From NCBI GenBank assembly GCA_016719925.1, contig JADJYC010000002.1:806001-870000 (forward strand): 64,000 bases of DNA, in the 5' to 3' direction. Within the stretch, counting starts at the first letter, position 1; each line of letters begins with the position of its first letter. Source of the DNA: Crocinitomicaceae bacterium (GTDB lineage: Bacteria; Bacteroidota; Bacteroidia; Flavobacteriales_D; Crocinitomicaceae). The translations under genes were made by a program, and so were the position numbers. Positions 28,892 to 39,706 of this stretch are shown piece by piece. The notes under the pieces were generated by a model, which was not told the origin of the DNA, did no database searches, and saw nothing but the letters and a program-made list of their open reading frames with translations.

Positions 28892-29872
28892 CTAATTGCT
28901 TATTCCGTATCCCAGTTTTGCACGAACCCGTTGAATAACATTTTGGGCAACCTTTTTTGCTTTGGCTGCGCCCTCTGCCAGAACCTTATCTATTTCATTT
29001 TTGTTTGACATGAAATAATCAAATCGTTTGCGCTCTTCAGCAAAGTCATTCAGTATTTTATCCAGAATTGCTTTTTTGGTGTGCCCGTATCCCCAACCTC
29101 CTGCAACGTAATTGTTTCGCATGGTTTCAATTTCTTCACTACTTGCAAAAAGTGAATAAATTTTAAAAGCGTTGCAGCTGTCAGGATTTTTAGAATCTGC
29201 CAGTTCAAGACTGTCTGTGACAATAGAATTCACTTGTTTCTTGAGTTCTTTTTCCGGAAGAAAGATGTCAATAATATTGCCTTTTGATTTAGACATTTTT
29301 TCACCGTCAATTCCCGGAATCAACATAGTATCAGATTGCAGTTGTTCCTGCGGAAGAACAAAAGTTTCACCCATCTGATGATTAAAACGCGCAGCAACAT
29401 CTCTGGTCATTTCCAGATGCTGCAACTGATCTTTTCCTACCGGCACAAACTCTGCATCATATAAAAGAATATCTGCCGCCATCAGCATCGGATAGGTGAA
29501 TAAACCTCCGTTTACATCCTGCAAACGATCAGCCTTATCTTTAAACGAGTGTGCCAGCTCTAATCGTGTAAATGGAAAAAAGCAGCAGAGGTACCAGGTT
29601 AATTCAGCAGTTTCAGTCACATCACTCTGTCTGTAAAAAACAGTTTTATTTGTGTCTAATCCGCAGGCCAGCCAGGCAGCAGCAGTTGCGTAAGTATTTT
29701 CACGCAATGTTTCAGCATTTTTAATTTGCGTCAGTGAATGTAAATCTGCAATGAATAAAAATGATTCATTGGCCGGATTTGCTGACATTTTAATAGCCGG
29801 TTTTATTGCCCCTAATATGTTACCCAAATGAGGAACCCCAGTACTTTGTACGCCCGTTAAAATTCTTGCCAT
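28892..29872 (-). CDS. trpS: Tryptophanyl-tRNA synthetase
   Basis: Charges tRNA-Trp with tryptophan in the cytoplasm. The 326-residue class I enzyme is complete. It has MARILTGVQSTGVPHLGN (HIGH-like signature PHLGN), LMAADILLYDAEFVPVGKDQLQH and the KMSKS loop GEKMSKSKGN. The C-terminal helices end RAKLGYGISN. It converges with the propeller lipoprotein gene and is divergent from plsC. The gene is intact. Confidence 0.97.
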   Translation of the reverse strand: MARILTGVQSTGVPHLGNILGAIKPAIKMSANPANESFLFIADLHSLTQIKNAETLRENTYATAAAWLACGLDTNKTVFYRQSDVTETAELTWYLCCFFPFTRLELAHSFKDKADRLQDVNGGLFTYPMLMAADILLYDAEFVPVGKDQLQHLEMTRDVAARFNHQMGETFVLPQEQLQSDTMLIPGIDGEKMSKSKGNIIDIFLPEKELKKQVNSIVTDSLELADSKNPDSCNAFKIYSLFASSEEIETMRNNYVAGGWGYGHTKKAILDKILNDFAEERKRFDYFMSNKNEIDKVLAEGAAKAKKVAQNVIQRVRAKLGYGISN

Positions 29873-29939
29873 GGTGAGTTGATCTGGATCAAAATTAAGT
29901 ATTCACTGAAGATTGACCTCCTCAAGGGCTATTTTTAAT

Positions 29940-29947
29940 TAATTTTG
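29940..29947 (+). promoter_or_regulatory. Promoter -7 element for plsC-gatC
   Basis: TAATTTTG fits TAnnTTTG, five bases before the plsC ATG. The leader would be very short. A TTG at 29913-29915 is 24 bases upstream, slightly farther than usual. Confidence 0.45.
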
Positions 29948-29952
29948 GTCTG

Positions 29953-30714
29953 ATGAAATACCTGTTGTTACCATTTATTATACTGTATCGCATCTATTTT
30001 GCGCTGGTGTTTTTTTTGGTTCTGACGTTGTTTTATCCTGCTTTCTGGTTTTTGCTTTTGAGCAGCAAAAATAATGAACGTGTTTTCAGGCTGAAGGCTA
30101 TAGTATCGAGTATCATTCTCTTTCTGGATTTCATTTATATAAGAAGATTGACAAAGCCAAAACTGAAAGGGCCTTACGTAATTTGTCCAAATCATTCATC
30201 CTATCTGGATATCATTTTAATGTACCGTGTTTTGCCGCATACCAAATTTCTGTTTATGGGTAAATCTGAATTGCTGCGGTGGCCGATCTTAAGTATTTTT
30301 TTCAGAAAAGTGGATATTGCCGTTAACCGTGAAAAAAGACATTCAGCAATGCGATCAATTTTGCGCGCCAGACAGGAGTTAAATAAAGGCTGGTCAATAG
30401 TTATTTTTCCCGAAGGTAAAATTCCGGTCAATGCACCCCGGCTTGATTTATTTAAAAGCGGTCCGTTCAAACTTGCAATTGATGCGCAGGTGCCGGTGCT
30501 ACCGATTTCAATAATTGATAACTGGAAATTGTTTTATACTGATCCGGTGATGACCGGTCGTGCTCACCCAGGTTTTGCAAGGGTTATTATTCACGATGAA
30601 ATCAGTACAAAAGGAATGACGAAAAAAGATTTAGTATCTTTACGGCATCGAACATTTGAAACAATAAACAAATCTCTGCTGGAATATAATAAAGAGGTTT
30701 ATCTCAACGACTGA
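29953..30714 (+). CDS. 1-acyl-sn-glycerol-3-phosphate acyltransferase (PlsC family)
   Basis: Acylates lysophosphatidic acid to phosphatidic acid at the membrane. The protein (253 residues) has an N-terminal hydrophobic stretch (about 1-35), the catalytic NHSSYLD (HxxxxD motif) and the glycerol-phosphate motif FPEGK. The conserved VPVLPISI strand follows. The stop overlaps the gatC ATG (TGATG at 30712-30716), indicating coupling. The gene is intact. Acyl chain preference cannot be told. Confidence 0.93.
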   Translation: MKYLLLPFIILYRIYFALVFFLVLTLFYPAFWFLLLSSKNNERVFRLKAIVSSIILFLDFIYIRRLTKPKLKGPYVICPNHSSYLDIILMYRVLPHTKFLFMGKSELLRWPILSIFFRKVDIAVNREKRHSAMRSILRARQELNKGWSIVIFPEGKIPVNAPRLDLFKSGPFKLAIDAQVPVLPISIIDNWKLFYTDPVMTGRAHPGFARVIIHDEISTKGMTKKDLVSLRHRTFETINKSLLEYNKEVYLND

Positions 30715-31004
30715 TGAAAATAACCGATGAAATAATTGATCACCTTTCACATCTTTCAAGATTAGAATTTGAAGGTGAAGAGCGTGAAAGAATCAAAGCG
30801 GATCTGACAAAAATTATTGGATTTGTAGATCAATTATCTTCAGTGAATACAGATGGAGTGGAGCCTTTGATATTTATGACCGAATCAGAAAATGTGCTGA
30901 GGGAAGATGTGGATGCTGTTACTGTTTCACAAGCTGATGCACTGAAAAATGCAGCCGTGCATGACTCAGATTATTTCAAAATACCAACTGTTTTGAAGAA
31001 GTAA
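30714..31004 (+). CDS. gatC: Asp-tRNA(Asn)/Glu-tRNA(Gln) amidotransferase subunit C
   Basis: GatC stabilises the GatCAB complex that makes Gln-tRNA(Gln) and/or Asn-tRNA(Asn) by transamidation. The 96-residue protein is complete: ITDEIIDHLSHLSRLEFEGEER, then IIGFVDQLSSVNTDGVEPL and the C-terminal DSDYFKIPTVLKK. gatA and gatB are not in the window, which is common for gatC in this phylum. It abuts the end of kmo with no gap (31004/31005), the two genes converging. Confidence 0.93.
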   Translation: MKITDEIIDHLSHLSRLEFEGEERERIKADLTKIIGFVDQLSSVNTDGVEPLIFMTESENVLREDVDAVTVSQADALKNAAVHDSDYFKIPTVLKK

Positions 31005-32336
31005 TTAAAGCAATTTCAAAATTGCGTCTTCCACTTCTTTTGAATCCCACACTTTTTCAATGTCTGGTCTGTTCATTACTTTACGCATAATCTCATCTTG
31101 CTTTTTTCCGTTCTGATAGGCCACGGAATAACGCGTATTGGTAAATGAAACTTGTGTATAAAGCGGAATCCATTTATCCGGATGTAATTTGCTGAAATGA
31201 CCTTCAATTTTTTTCTGAAGAAGGAATCTTGGGTCAGCTACAAAATCTCGCATCACAAAATAATTTTCTACCGATAAATCCTGAACGGCATCACCATCCG
31301 GTTTGCGAATTTTCGATATTCTTCAAAAACGTTTGGCCATTTTCATTGTGCTTTTGCATCAACTCATACATCACAGTACAATCTTCAAAGCCGGCATTCA
31401 TTCCTTGTCCGTAGAACGGAACTGTAGCATGTGCGGCATCACCCATCAAAGCAACTTTACCATGTGTCCACGGATAACATCTTACTATAGCAAGTGAAGA
31501 CAATGGATTACTGTGCCAGGTTTGCAAAAGATTCGGACAGATATCGTAAAAATCAGGAATGTTTTTGAAAAAGTTCTGAATATCAGCATCTGTTTTTAAT
31601 GCGTTGAAAGAAACTTCACCGTCAAAGGGCATAAACAAAGTACAGGTAAACGAACCATCATCATTTGCAAGTGCAATTAGCATAAATCTTCCGCGCGGCC
31701 AGATATGCAAAGCATTTTTATCAAGTTTGTAAGACCCGTCAGGATTGGCGGGAAGCAATAGTTCCCGATATCCATCTTCAATATATTTCTGACTGTAATC
31801 AAAGCGATCTAATTTCTGAAATGCATTATAGCGTGCTGCAGAAAAAGCACCGTCTGTTGCAAAAACAACATCGGCTTGCGCTGAAATTTTTTCACCGGTT
31901 TCTGTATTTTCAAAAAATGCAATTCCTTTTTCTAAATCGACATCCACACATTTGTGGTGATAGAAAATTTTGCACCGCCTTTGGTTTCGGCAATGTCCAT
32001 CATTTTTGCGTTGAGTCCGCCACGCGAAACAGAATAGATCGCCTGACCTTCTTTACCATACGGCTGATAGTTTTGTTTGCCATCTAGATCATGCATGATT
32101 CTACCGGGCATAGCAATGGAAATTTTTCTGATCTCATCATCAACACCAACTGTTTCCAATGCTTTCCAACCTCTGAAAGACATCGCTAAGTTGATGGATT
32201 TACCAGCTGAAATATCTGCTTTACGTATATCAGGACGACGTTCATAAATAGTTACTTTATAACCTGCTTTGGAAAGAAAAACGGCCCAAAGAGAACCTAC
32301 TAATCCGGCTCCGATAATAATTGCTGATTTTTGCAT
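31005..32336 (-). CDS. kmo: Kynurenine 3-monooxygenase; frameshifted
   Basis: A FAD/NADPH monooxygenase that hydroxylates kynurenine in tryptophan degradation and de novo NAD synthesis. The start MQKSAIIIGAGLVGSLWAVF is the FAD Rossmann motif (GAGLVG). Then come KSINLAMSFRGWKALE, the second FAD motif VALMGDAAHATVPFYGQGMN and the C-terminal FVADPRFLLQKKIE. Breaks near 31940 and 31270 split the frame, but the pieces are collinear with the family, giving about 444 residues. The ATG at 32336 is preferred over an upstream in-frame start. kynU lies 1.6 kb upstream on the same strand. Confidence 0.92.
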
Positions 32337-32477
32337 GAATGTAATTTCTGAAGAAGTAAAATTAATCAAATTGCAGTGTGGCTGACTTGATTTTTATCAT
32401 AAATAAATTATCGTCAAGGTTTTTATGAAATAGATCTTTTTGATAGAATGAAGAATAAAAATAACATGTTACCGCAT

Positions 32478-33808
32478 TTAAAAATAGCACACGCGATAAA
32501 CGGCCGTATCACTCAAAATGTCCAAAGTTCTTTCAACTTCTTGTCTCAGCCATTTTTTATACTCGCGCTTAGTCAGGGGCGCCTCAGCGGTTTTGACATA
32601 TGTACAATCACATTTAACGGCGGGATCATTAATCCAGTCCTCATCTAGATAAAGCTTTTTTTTGTCATGCGCTAAAGCACAAATATAGAAATCGGAGTAG
32701 TTTGGAAATCGGCATGAATTGCAGGCTTCCAACCAGTTTCGGTTAGCGTGAATCTTTCTGTCCAAGTGGCTTCGTAAAAATTGTTTGGCACAAATCTTAC
32801 AAAATCCGACTTATAGACACTGTCTCTTCGATACGACCATAAACTTCCAATGCTGTCATATTCATATCGGTAAAAGGGATAATCGAAAAGTTGTCTTTCT
32901 GTCCTTCCTGAAGTGGTATACTTGAATGATTCAGCAAAAGGAATATCATAAATCATAGCAATACCATCGTTTTGCTTCATATTCTTCTTTACTATAAAGA
33001 AAATAGCCGGTATCAATTCCCAATTTATTATCAGTGTCAAAGCACTCGTAAATTCTGAGTAATGGCTCATAGCCGCATCCTTCCCAGATTATTTTTGGTA
33101 CATCTTGGGATACCGTTGATATTTGCAAATGACATATAATAGGTTGTCGGCATTCTCACCCCATTCAGATCCGACCTGATTGAATTGAATAAATTCTAAA
33201 ATTACACCACGAGTCAAATGAAATGGAATTGTAAGTATTGACCAATTTGCGGCCCAAAATAATTCACCTGATTTATGCCATTTCATATAAAAAATGTCGC
33301 CTTTATCATTTAACTGAAAATAAACCTCAATTGAATGACCTTCAATTTCAAGTGTTTGCTTCCAAAAAATTTCATGTGAAGAATATTTCAAATTTGGCAG
33401 AATTTTCCTTGCCTGTGCTGTGTCTAGTAGGGTTAAGTCGTCTAATAGATCATAGCAAGTAGGTGAGTCTTCATGGCAGTATGATAAATAAGTTCGTAAA
33501 CATTTCACGTGGCCATTTTCAAAATATTCAATTGATGTTTGTTCAGTAGAGTGATAATCATCATTGATTAAATTGAAATTCGTGAGCTTACCATTTTTAC
33601 TAAAAGAATACACTTCAAGTTCATTACGCTGTGCAGAGATAGTAGATACATTAAGTGTTTTAATTACTGCTGTATCCCAATGCTGACTTGGGTCAATGAG
33701 TTCTATACCAAAATGATGCCTATACTCAATTTGGCAATCTGCATTTTTTATGGAACACAATCCAATTAAAAAAGTGAATATGTAGACTGTTTTTTTAATA
33801 AATAGAAT
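32478..33808 (-). CDS. Putative lipoprotein of unknown function; several frameshifts, start unresolved
   Basis: Between kynU and kmo on the same strand lies a broken gene. Its N-terminus is a hydrophobic segment ending in a lipobox (FLIGLCS), with no ATG/GTG/TTG in the available frame, so another indel or an ATT start is likely. The continuous pieces read QRNELEVYSFSKNGKLTNFN, IEYFENGHVKCLRTYL, SGRTERQLFDYPFYRYEYDS, SDFVRFVPNNFYEATW and LDEDWINDPAVKCDC, ending RVCYF. The frame shifts near 33100, 32960 and 32740. It resembles cargo-like lipoproteins with text such as FSKNGKL that occur widely in Bacteroidota, but I recognise no family. Around 440 residues in total. Confidence 0.55.
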
Positions 33809-33933
33809 GTTGAAGAGATTATATTAACGGCAATTGCCAATATGGTTTCAGTAAAACGTCGAAAAGAAATTGAACTCAGTATATCCTAAAGTTCATGATA
33901 ACCGGCAAAAATGCATTTTTGAAAACTGATTTT

Positions 33934-35214
33934 CTAGCCTATTGCATTTTCCAACGCCACCCCAAACCGATAAACATCCTCAAAAGAATTGTAAAGCGGA
34001 ACAGGAGCAATGCGAATCACATTAGGTTCTCTCCAATCTGCAATCACACCTTGTTCGGTAAGTTTATCAAATAATGGTTTGCCTTTTCCGTGAACTAAAA
34101 TCGAAAGTTGCGCACCGCGTCTTTTTTCTTCTTTTGGTGTGATAATTTCAAATTGACATTTGTCTGTGTGTTTAGCAGAAATGTCCTGAATGATTTCTTC
34201 CAGATAGTTTGTTAACTGAATTCTTTTTTCGATCAATTTATCCATTCCAACCTCAGCAAAAATATCTAACGATGCAAGGTGGGCGGCCATTCCTAAGACC
34301 GGTGCATTGCTGAGTTGCCAGCCTTCTGCACCGGGCATTGGTTTAAAACCTGGTTCCATCAAAAATCTAACCGACTTATTGTGCCCCCACCAACCGGCAA
34401 AACGCGGAATTTCTGGTTTGTTTTCGTGATTTTCATGCACAAACATGCCGCTTACTCCACCGGGAGAAGAATTCAAATATTTATATGAACACCATGCAGC
34501 AAAGTCAACCTGCCAGTCATGCAAATTTAATTTTACATTTCCTGCTGCATGAGCCAAATCAAAACCTACAACTGCACCAACATTATGTCCTGCTTCGGTG
34601 ATTGATTTCATATCAAATAACTGACCGGTATAATAATTCACCCCACCAATCATAACCATCGCAATTTCATTTCCAAATTTTGAAATTGTATCTAAAATAT
34701 CTTGATCGTTAATCGTGTGTTCACCATGTCTTGGTTCAATTTCGATCATGGCATCTTTTGGATCATAACCGTGAAACTTTACTTGTGATTCCAATGCGTA
34801 TTGGTCACTTGGAAATGCTTTTTTCTCACAGAGAATTTTATATCGCGTTTTTGATGGCCGGTAAAATGACACCATCAACAAATGCAAATTGGTAGTCAAA
34901 CTGTGAGTAATGACAACTTCAGAATTTTTTGCACCAACAATTTTTGCTGCTTTTTCTGTCAGAAATTCGTGATAAGCAAACCAGGGTTTTTTCGCTTCAA
35001 AATGTCCTTCAACACCAAATTTTGCCCAATCATCCAGTTCTGCCTGAATATAATCTTTCACTTTTTTAGGTTGAAGACCGAGCGAGTTACCCGTGAAGTA
35101 AACTGTATCCTGCCCGTTGTGCTGCGGAATAAAGAAACGGTTACGATATTCTTTCAAAGGATCTTTCTGATCAAGTTCCTGAGCAAATTGCAGAGAGAAT
35201 TTGTTTGCTACCAT
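33934..35214 (-). CDS. kynU: Kynureninase
   Basis: A PLP enzyme that cleaves (3-hydroxy)kynurenine to (3-hydroxy)anthranilate and alanine. The 426-residue protein shows VYFTGNSLGLQPK, HSLTTNLHLLMVSFYRP, GGVNYYTGQLFD, GFDLAHAAGN, the PLP lysine in CSYKYLNSSPGG, and WWGHNK with the C-terminal WREPNVIRIAPVPLYN. The ATG at 35214 is chosen because upstream residues are unlike the family and a -7 element lies at 35276-35283. With kmo it forms the kynurenine branch. The gene is intact. Confidence 0.96.
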   Translation of the reverse strand: MVANKFSLQFAQELDQKDPLKEYRNRFFIPQHNGQDTVYFTGNSLGLQPKKVKDYIQAELDDWAKFGVEGHFEAKKPWFAYHEFLTEKAAKIVGAKNSEVVITHSLTTNLHLLMVSFYRPSKTRYKILCEKKAFPSDQYALESQVKFHGYDPKDAMIEIEPRHGEHTINDQDILDTISKFGNEIAMVMIGGVNYYTGQLFDMKSITEAGHNVGAVVGFDLAHAAGNVKLNLHDWQVDFAAWCSYKYLNSSPGGVSGMFVHENHENKPEIPRFAGWWGHNKSVRFLMEPGFKPMPGAEGWQLSNAPVLGMAAHLASLDIFAEVGMDKLIEKRIQLTNYLEEIIQDISAKHTDKCQFEIITPKEEKRRGAQLSILVHGKGKPLFDKLTEQGVIADWREPNVIRIAPVPLYNSFEDVYRFGVALENAIG

Positions 35215-35275
35215 GGTTTGTTTACTTTTGTATAACCGCTTCAGGAATTTAAAATCCAGCAACAGCGGGCGTTAG

Positions 35276-35283
35276 CAAAGATA
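35276..35283 (-). promoter_or_regulatory. Promoter -7 element for kynU
   Basis: The minus strand reads TATCTTTG, a match to TAnnTTTG, about 60 bases upstream of the kynU ATG, in the divergent gap with hemL. Confidence 0.6.
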
Positions 35284-35306
35284 CAAATACATTCAAAATC
35301 AGATCC

Positions 35307-36596
35307 ATGATCAGCCGTAAAAAATCAGACCAGTTATTTGAAACTGCAAAAACAATTTTTCCCGGTGGAGTAAATTCTCCGGTACGCGCATTTAAATCTG
35401 TTGAGGGGTCTCCGTTATTTATTGCAAAGGGAGATGGTTGCCATATATGGGATGAAGACGGAAATCAATTTGTAGATTTTTGTTGCAGCTGGGGACCATT
35501 GATTCTTGGCCACAATCATCCCAAAGTGCGTGAAGCAATAGTTAATACAGTTGGAAACGGAACTTCTTTTGGTGCTCCTACTAAACTGGAGAATGAACTC
35601 GGGCAATTAATTCTTTCCAATAACCGTTTCATTGAAAAAATACGATTTGTCAGTTCCGGAACTGAAGCAGTGATGTCTGCTATTCGTCTTGCCAGAGGAT
35701 ATACCAAAAGAGATAAAATTGTCAAGTTTGATGGATGTTATCACGGTCATGCAGATTCATTGTTGATAAGCCGGATCTGGTTTAGCACCTTTTGGAACTT
35801 CCTCATCAGCAGTGTTCCTGAAGCATTTTCGAAAGAAACAATTGTCATTCCGTTGAATGATGAAAAAGCTGTTTTGGATGTTGTGAAAATTATCCTGATC
35901 AAGATTGCCTGTATGATTATCGAACCAATTCCGGCCAACAACGGCTTGTTGCTTCAGCAAAAGAATACCTTGAATTTCTCAGAAAGTTTGTTCTGAAAAT
36001 GGAATTCTCCTTTGTTTGATGAGGTAATTTCTGGTTTCAGAGTTGCTTTTTCAGGAGCAGCAGAATTGTACAATATTCAACCGGATATTATCACGTATGG
36101 AAAAATAATTGGAGGAGGAATGCCCGTTGGTGCTTATGGGGCTTCACACAAAATTATGGACTGTATTTCTCCGGTTGGAAATGTGTATCAGGCCGGAACT
36201 TTGTCCGGAAATCCAGTTGCAATGGCGGCAGGAATTGCACAATTAAAGGAATGCTTACGTGCTGATTTTTACCAAGATCAGGAGAATAGAACTAAATTAT
36301 TCGTTAATAAAATCAACAATCATTCAAAAACCAAAGGATACAGTTTTGAGATATTTACCATTGGTTCAATTTTCTGGCTGGCATTTTCTAAAAAAGAGGC
36401 GATTAGGAGTGCTGATGAAATTGACAATGCTACTATGAATGATTTCAAAAAGCTATATTCTGTTTTACTGGATAACGGAATTTATTTGGGTCCTTCAGGC
36501 TATGAAGTTGGTTTTATATCAGCAGCACATACTGAAGAAATTTTGAATGATTGCGCGTTAAAATTCTGCGCAGCGCTTGATTCAGTTTTGGGTTAA
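35307..36596 (+). CDS. hemL: Glutamate-1-semialdehyde 2,1-aminomutase; frameshifted
   Basis: Makes 5-aminolevulinate for haem synthesis by the C5 pathway. The start RKKSDQLFETAKTIFPGGVNSPVRAF is diagnostic, followed by WGPLILGHNHPKV, VSSGTEAVMSAIRLARG, FDGCYHGHADS, the segment EPIPANNGLLL, LFDEVISGFRVAF and the PLP lysine in TYGKIIGGGMPVGAYG. Breaks occur at about 35765-35815 (several indels; the family expects KAGSGLATFGTPSSAGVPE) and 35970-36015. Total about 430 residues. As this is a single-copy core gene, sequence error is the likely cause. Confidence 0.94.
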
Positions 36597-36719
36597 GTAC
36601 ATCTTTAGAATGTAGGTTTGAGATTGTTTCTGGCGCATTTGATTTTAAGCATGTTGAGCCGTTTTGTGTATTGATCTGTAGCCGTTTATCAATTTAAATT
36701 CACGTATATTTACTTCGTT

Positions 36720-39703
36720 TTGAAGATATTATTAGCGGCAATAGTTGTTTGTATTCATGTCTGTTTTCTGCGGGCACAGCAAATTGAATTGTCCGTTCAA
36801 ACTGGACACTCTTCTGCCATTACATCGCTTGCTTTTAGTCCTGGTGACGTTTGGATTGCTTCGGGTGGTGCGGATAATAAAATTATTTTGTGGGATTTCC
36901 TCACAGCAAGACAGGCTGATGTTTTTATTGGTCATTCAATGACAGTTACTGACGTTGAGTTTCATCCATCCGGAAAATATTTAATCAGTTCTTCTCTTGA
37001 TTCAACAATCAAAGTCTGGAATATCGCAAATGGTTTTTGTGAAACATCTTTAAAATTTAATTATCCGTTGTTTTCTTTGGACGTTGATTCGGATGGAAAT
37101 GAACTTGTGATAGCAGGCAAAGAAATTCTTTTAATCTCATTTACTGATTTGCTAAAATCTAATGATGCTGAAATCACAAAACCAATCGCCTTGCCTCTGC
37201 GTGCAAAAAAAAGTTTTACCACAGTAGCATTCAGTCATAATAATCAATACCTCGCTTTTGGTGGTGAGCATGAAGATTTGGGTTTTTTAGTGGATTTGAC
37301 AAACAAAGAAGTTGTCAGAAAAATTCCTGCTGCGTTTTCAGATCTGTTTTTTGATGAGGACAATTCAAAACTCATTTATTCGACATCGCTTGGTTTAGCT
37401 TCAGAAGTGAGTTTATCTGACAGGAAAAAAAAAGGAACAAGTACGGACTGGATGCTCAATGCATTTAATGCTGTCACTGCAAATTCTGATTTTATTTATC
37501 TGGCAAATGACAGGGGCGAAATTATAGAAATTAACAGAGTGAATTTTTCTGAAAAAAGGATTTTCAAAACTTCCCGGTCCAGATTAAACACGCTTAGAAT
37601 TTCCGGCAATGGTCATTTTCTTGCAAGCGGCGGTGAAAATGGCAGAATTGTTTTGTGGGATCTAACTACCGGACTTGCCGTTAAAGATTTTGAAGGTTCG
37701 GTTGCACAAATCAATGATATTGTCTTTTCTGAAAACGGGAAAGAAATTTTAATTGGTTATCAGGATGGTTCACTTAGAAAAACAAATCTTTTTTCAAATC
37801 AGAGTATAGTCAATTCGCCGCAAATTAAATCTGAAGTCTTGTCATCAAGATTCCAATGGTCGGTTTTTGATATTGTGAGTTTCGAAAAAGATTCTGCTAT
37901 AATAACCATGCATAAAAAGCGGTTTGCACTGGATGAAGAAAACACCTTTGATAAAATAACGGAGTATACGGTTATCTGGGTTTTTAAAGATAATTACCTG
38001 AAGCTGCATGAACACAAATATTTGGGTGAGCGAGCACAGCAGTATATGGATGACAGAAAATCCGGCATTACAAATCCGGTTTCTTTTTTGTTAAGCAATG
38101 ACGCTCTTTCTTGCAGATCAAAGGATGGAAAAGGTAAAATTCTGTCGGATGGTAAAGAAATTTCGGTGAACATGGAATCCTCAGATGATTTCAAAATTCA
38201 ATCGCAGCATACTGATATGCTGACTAGTGTTGCGCTCAATGACTCGTATGATTTTTTTGCAACTGCGGGCTGGGATGGTTTGATCCGGTTTTATGATTTA
38301 AAAACGGCTAAACTGCTTACCACTTTCGGTCCGTTTGGTAATGGACAATTTATTTACATCAATCCTGAAGGGTATTATTTTTCTTCAAAAAAGGCGTTGG
38401 ATTATGTTGGTTTTAAGTGGGGAGAAAAATTTTATTCCTTTGAGCAGTTTGATTTGATTTATAACAGGCCTGATCTTGTTGCTGCTTATCTTCCGTATTT
38501 TGATGACTATTACGTGTCTGCTTATAAAAGGCATATCTCAAAAGACTTAAAAACTTGATTTGACTGAAGATGATCTGGCAGTTAAGGAAAATGTTCCGCT
38601 GATTTCCTATCAGCGTTATCTGGATAATTTATTAATCGATGGAAGTATCAATCTGATTGTAAAATGTGAAGATCAGAATGCTGAATTGGATAAACTGCAT
38701 ATTCGTGTGAACGGCGTACCTGAGTTTGGAAGATATGGAAAATCACTTAACGGCCATTCATACATCGACAGTTTTCATGTTGTTTTGAATCCCGGCACAA
38801 ATTACTTTCAGATTTATTGTACTAATAAATCGGGCGTTTCATCTTTGAAAGAAACATTTTCTGTAGAGGCTCACAAACGTGATGTCGAGTCAGATTTATA
38901 TCTTATTTCTATTGGAGTTTCAAAATATAAGGAGCAGCAATATAATTTGAATTACGCATCAAAAGATGCAGAGGATGTAATACGGTTTTTTGACAAACCA
39001 TTCGGGCCTTTCAGCACTGTTCATTCAAAGATTTTAATTGATACCAATGTCACTTTGACGAATGTATATGAGTTAAAAAAGTTTACTCCAGCAGGCAAAA
39101 CCCAATGATGTGGTTATGTTATTTGTTGCCGGACATGGTGTGCTGGATTTGAACTTTGATTATTATCTTGCTACCTATGACATGGACTTTAAAAATCCGG
39201 CTGAAAAAGGAATTCCGTATGATGTTTTTGATGACTTGCTTGACAATACAAAGAGCCGAAAAAAAGTAATGTTTATTGATGCTTGTCATTCAGGTGAAAT
39301 AGACAAAGATGATGTTATCAAATCTGAAACAATAGAAAGTGAACAGGGAGATATTAAATTCAGATCTGCCGGAATAAATATTGCAAATAGAGAGGAGACA
39401 AATGTGCTTGATCTTGCAAAATCACTTTTTGCAGACATGCGGCTAAATAATGGAACAACGGTTATTTCAAGTGCCGGCGGAAACGAATTTGCAATTGAAA
39501 GTGACAACTGGAAAAACGGAGCCTTTACGTATTGTTTTTTATATGGTTTATCATCAGGTGATGCTGATCTGAATAAAAATAAATCCATAACACTTTCTGA
39601 AATTCAGGAGTATCTTCTTTTTCAGGTAAACAAATTAACGGAAGGAGCGCAAACCCCTACTTCACGAGTTGAAAATTTGAATAATGATTTTGTAATCAGG
39701 TAG
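36720..39703 (+). CDS. Exported WD40-repeat caspase (C14) family protein; frameshifted
   Basis: A TTG start gives a signal peptide (MKILLAAIVVCIHVCFLRA), so the protein is exported. Residues about 25-600 hold WD40-type repeats (for example SGGADNKIILWD, SSSLDSTIKVWN, SGGENGRIVLWD, TAGWDGLIRFYD). The C-terminal third is a caspase-like domain: DLYLISIGVSKYKEQQYNLNY, the catalytic His in LFVAGHG (codon at 39134) and Cys in FIDACHSGE (codon at 39284). Frame breaks lie at 38549-38553 (A5 run) and near 39085-39108. Total about 990 residues. The following outer-membrane protein gene starts three bases after its stop. Substrate and role are unknown; cysteine protease activity is inferred from the intact dyad. 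Confidence 0.85.
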
Positions 39704-39706
39704 CCA

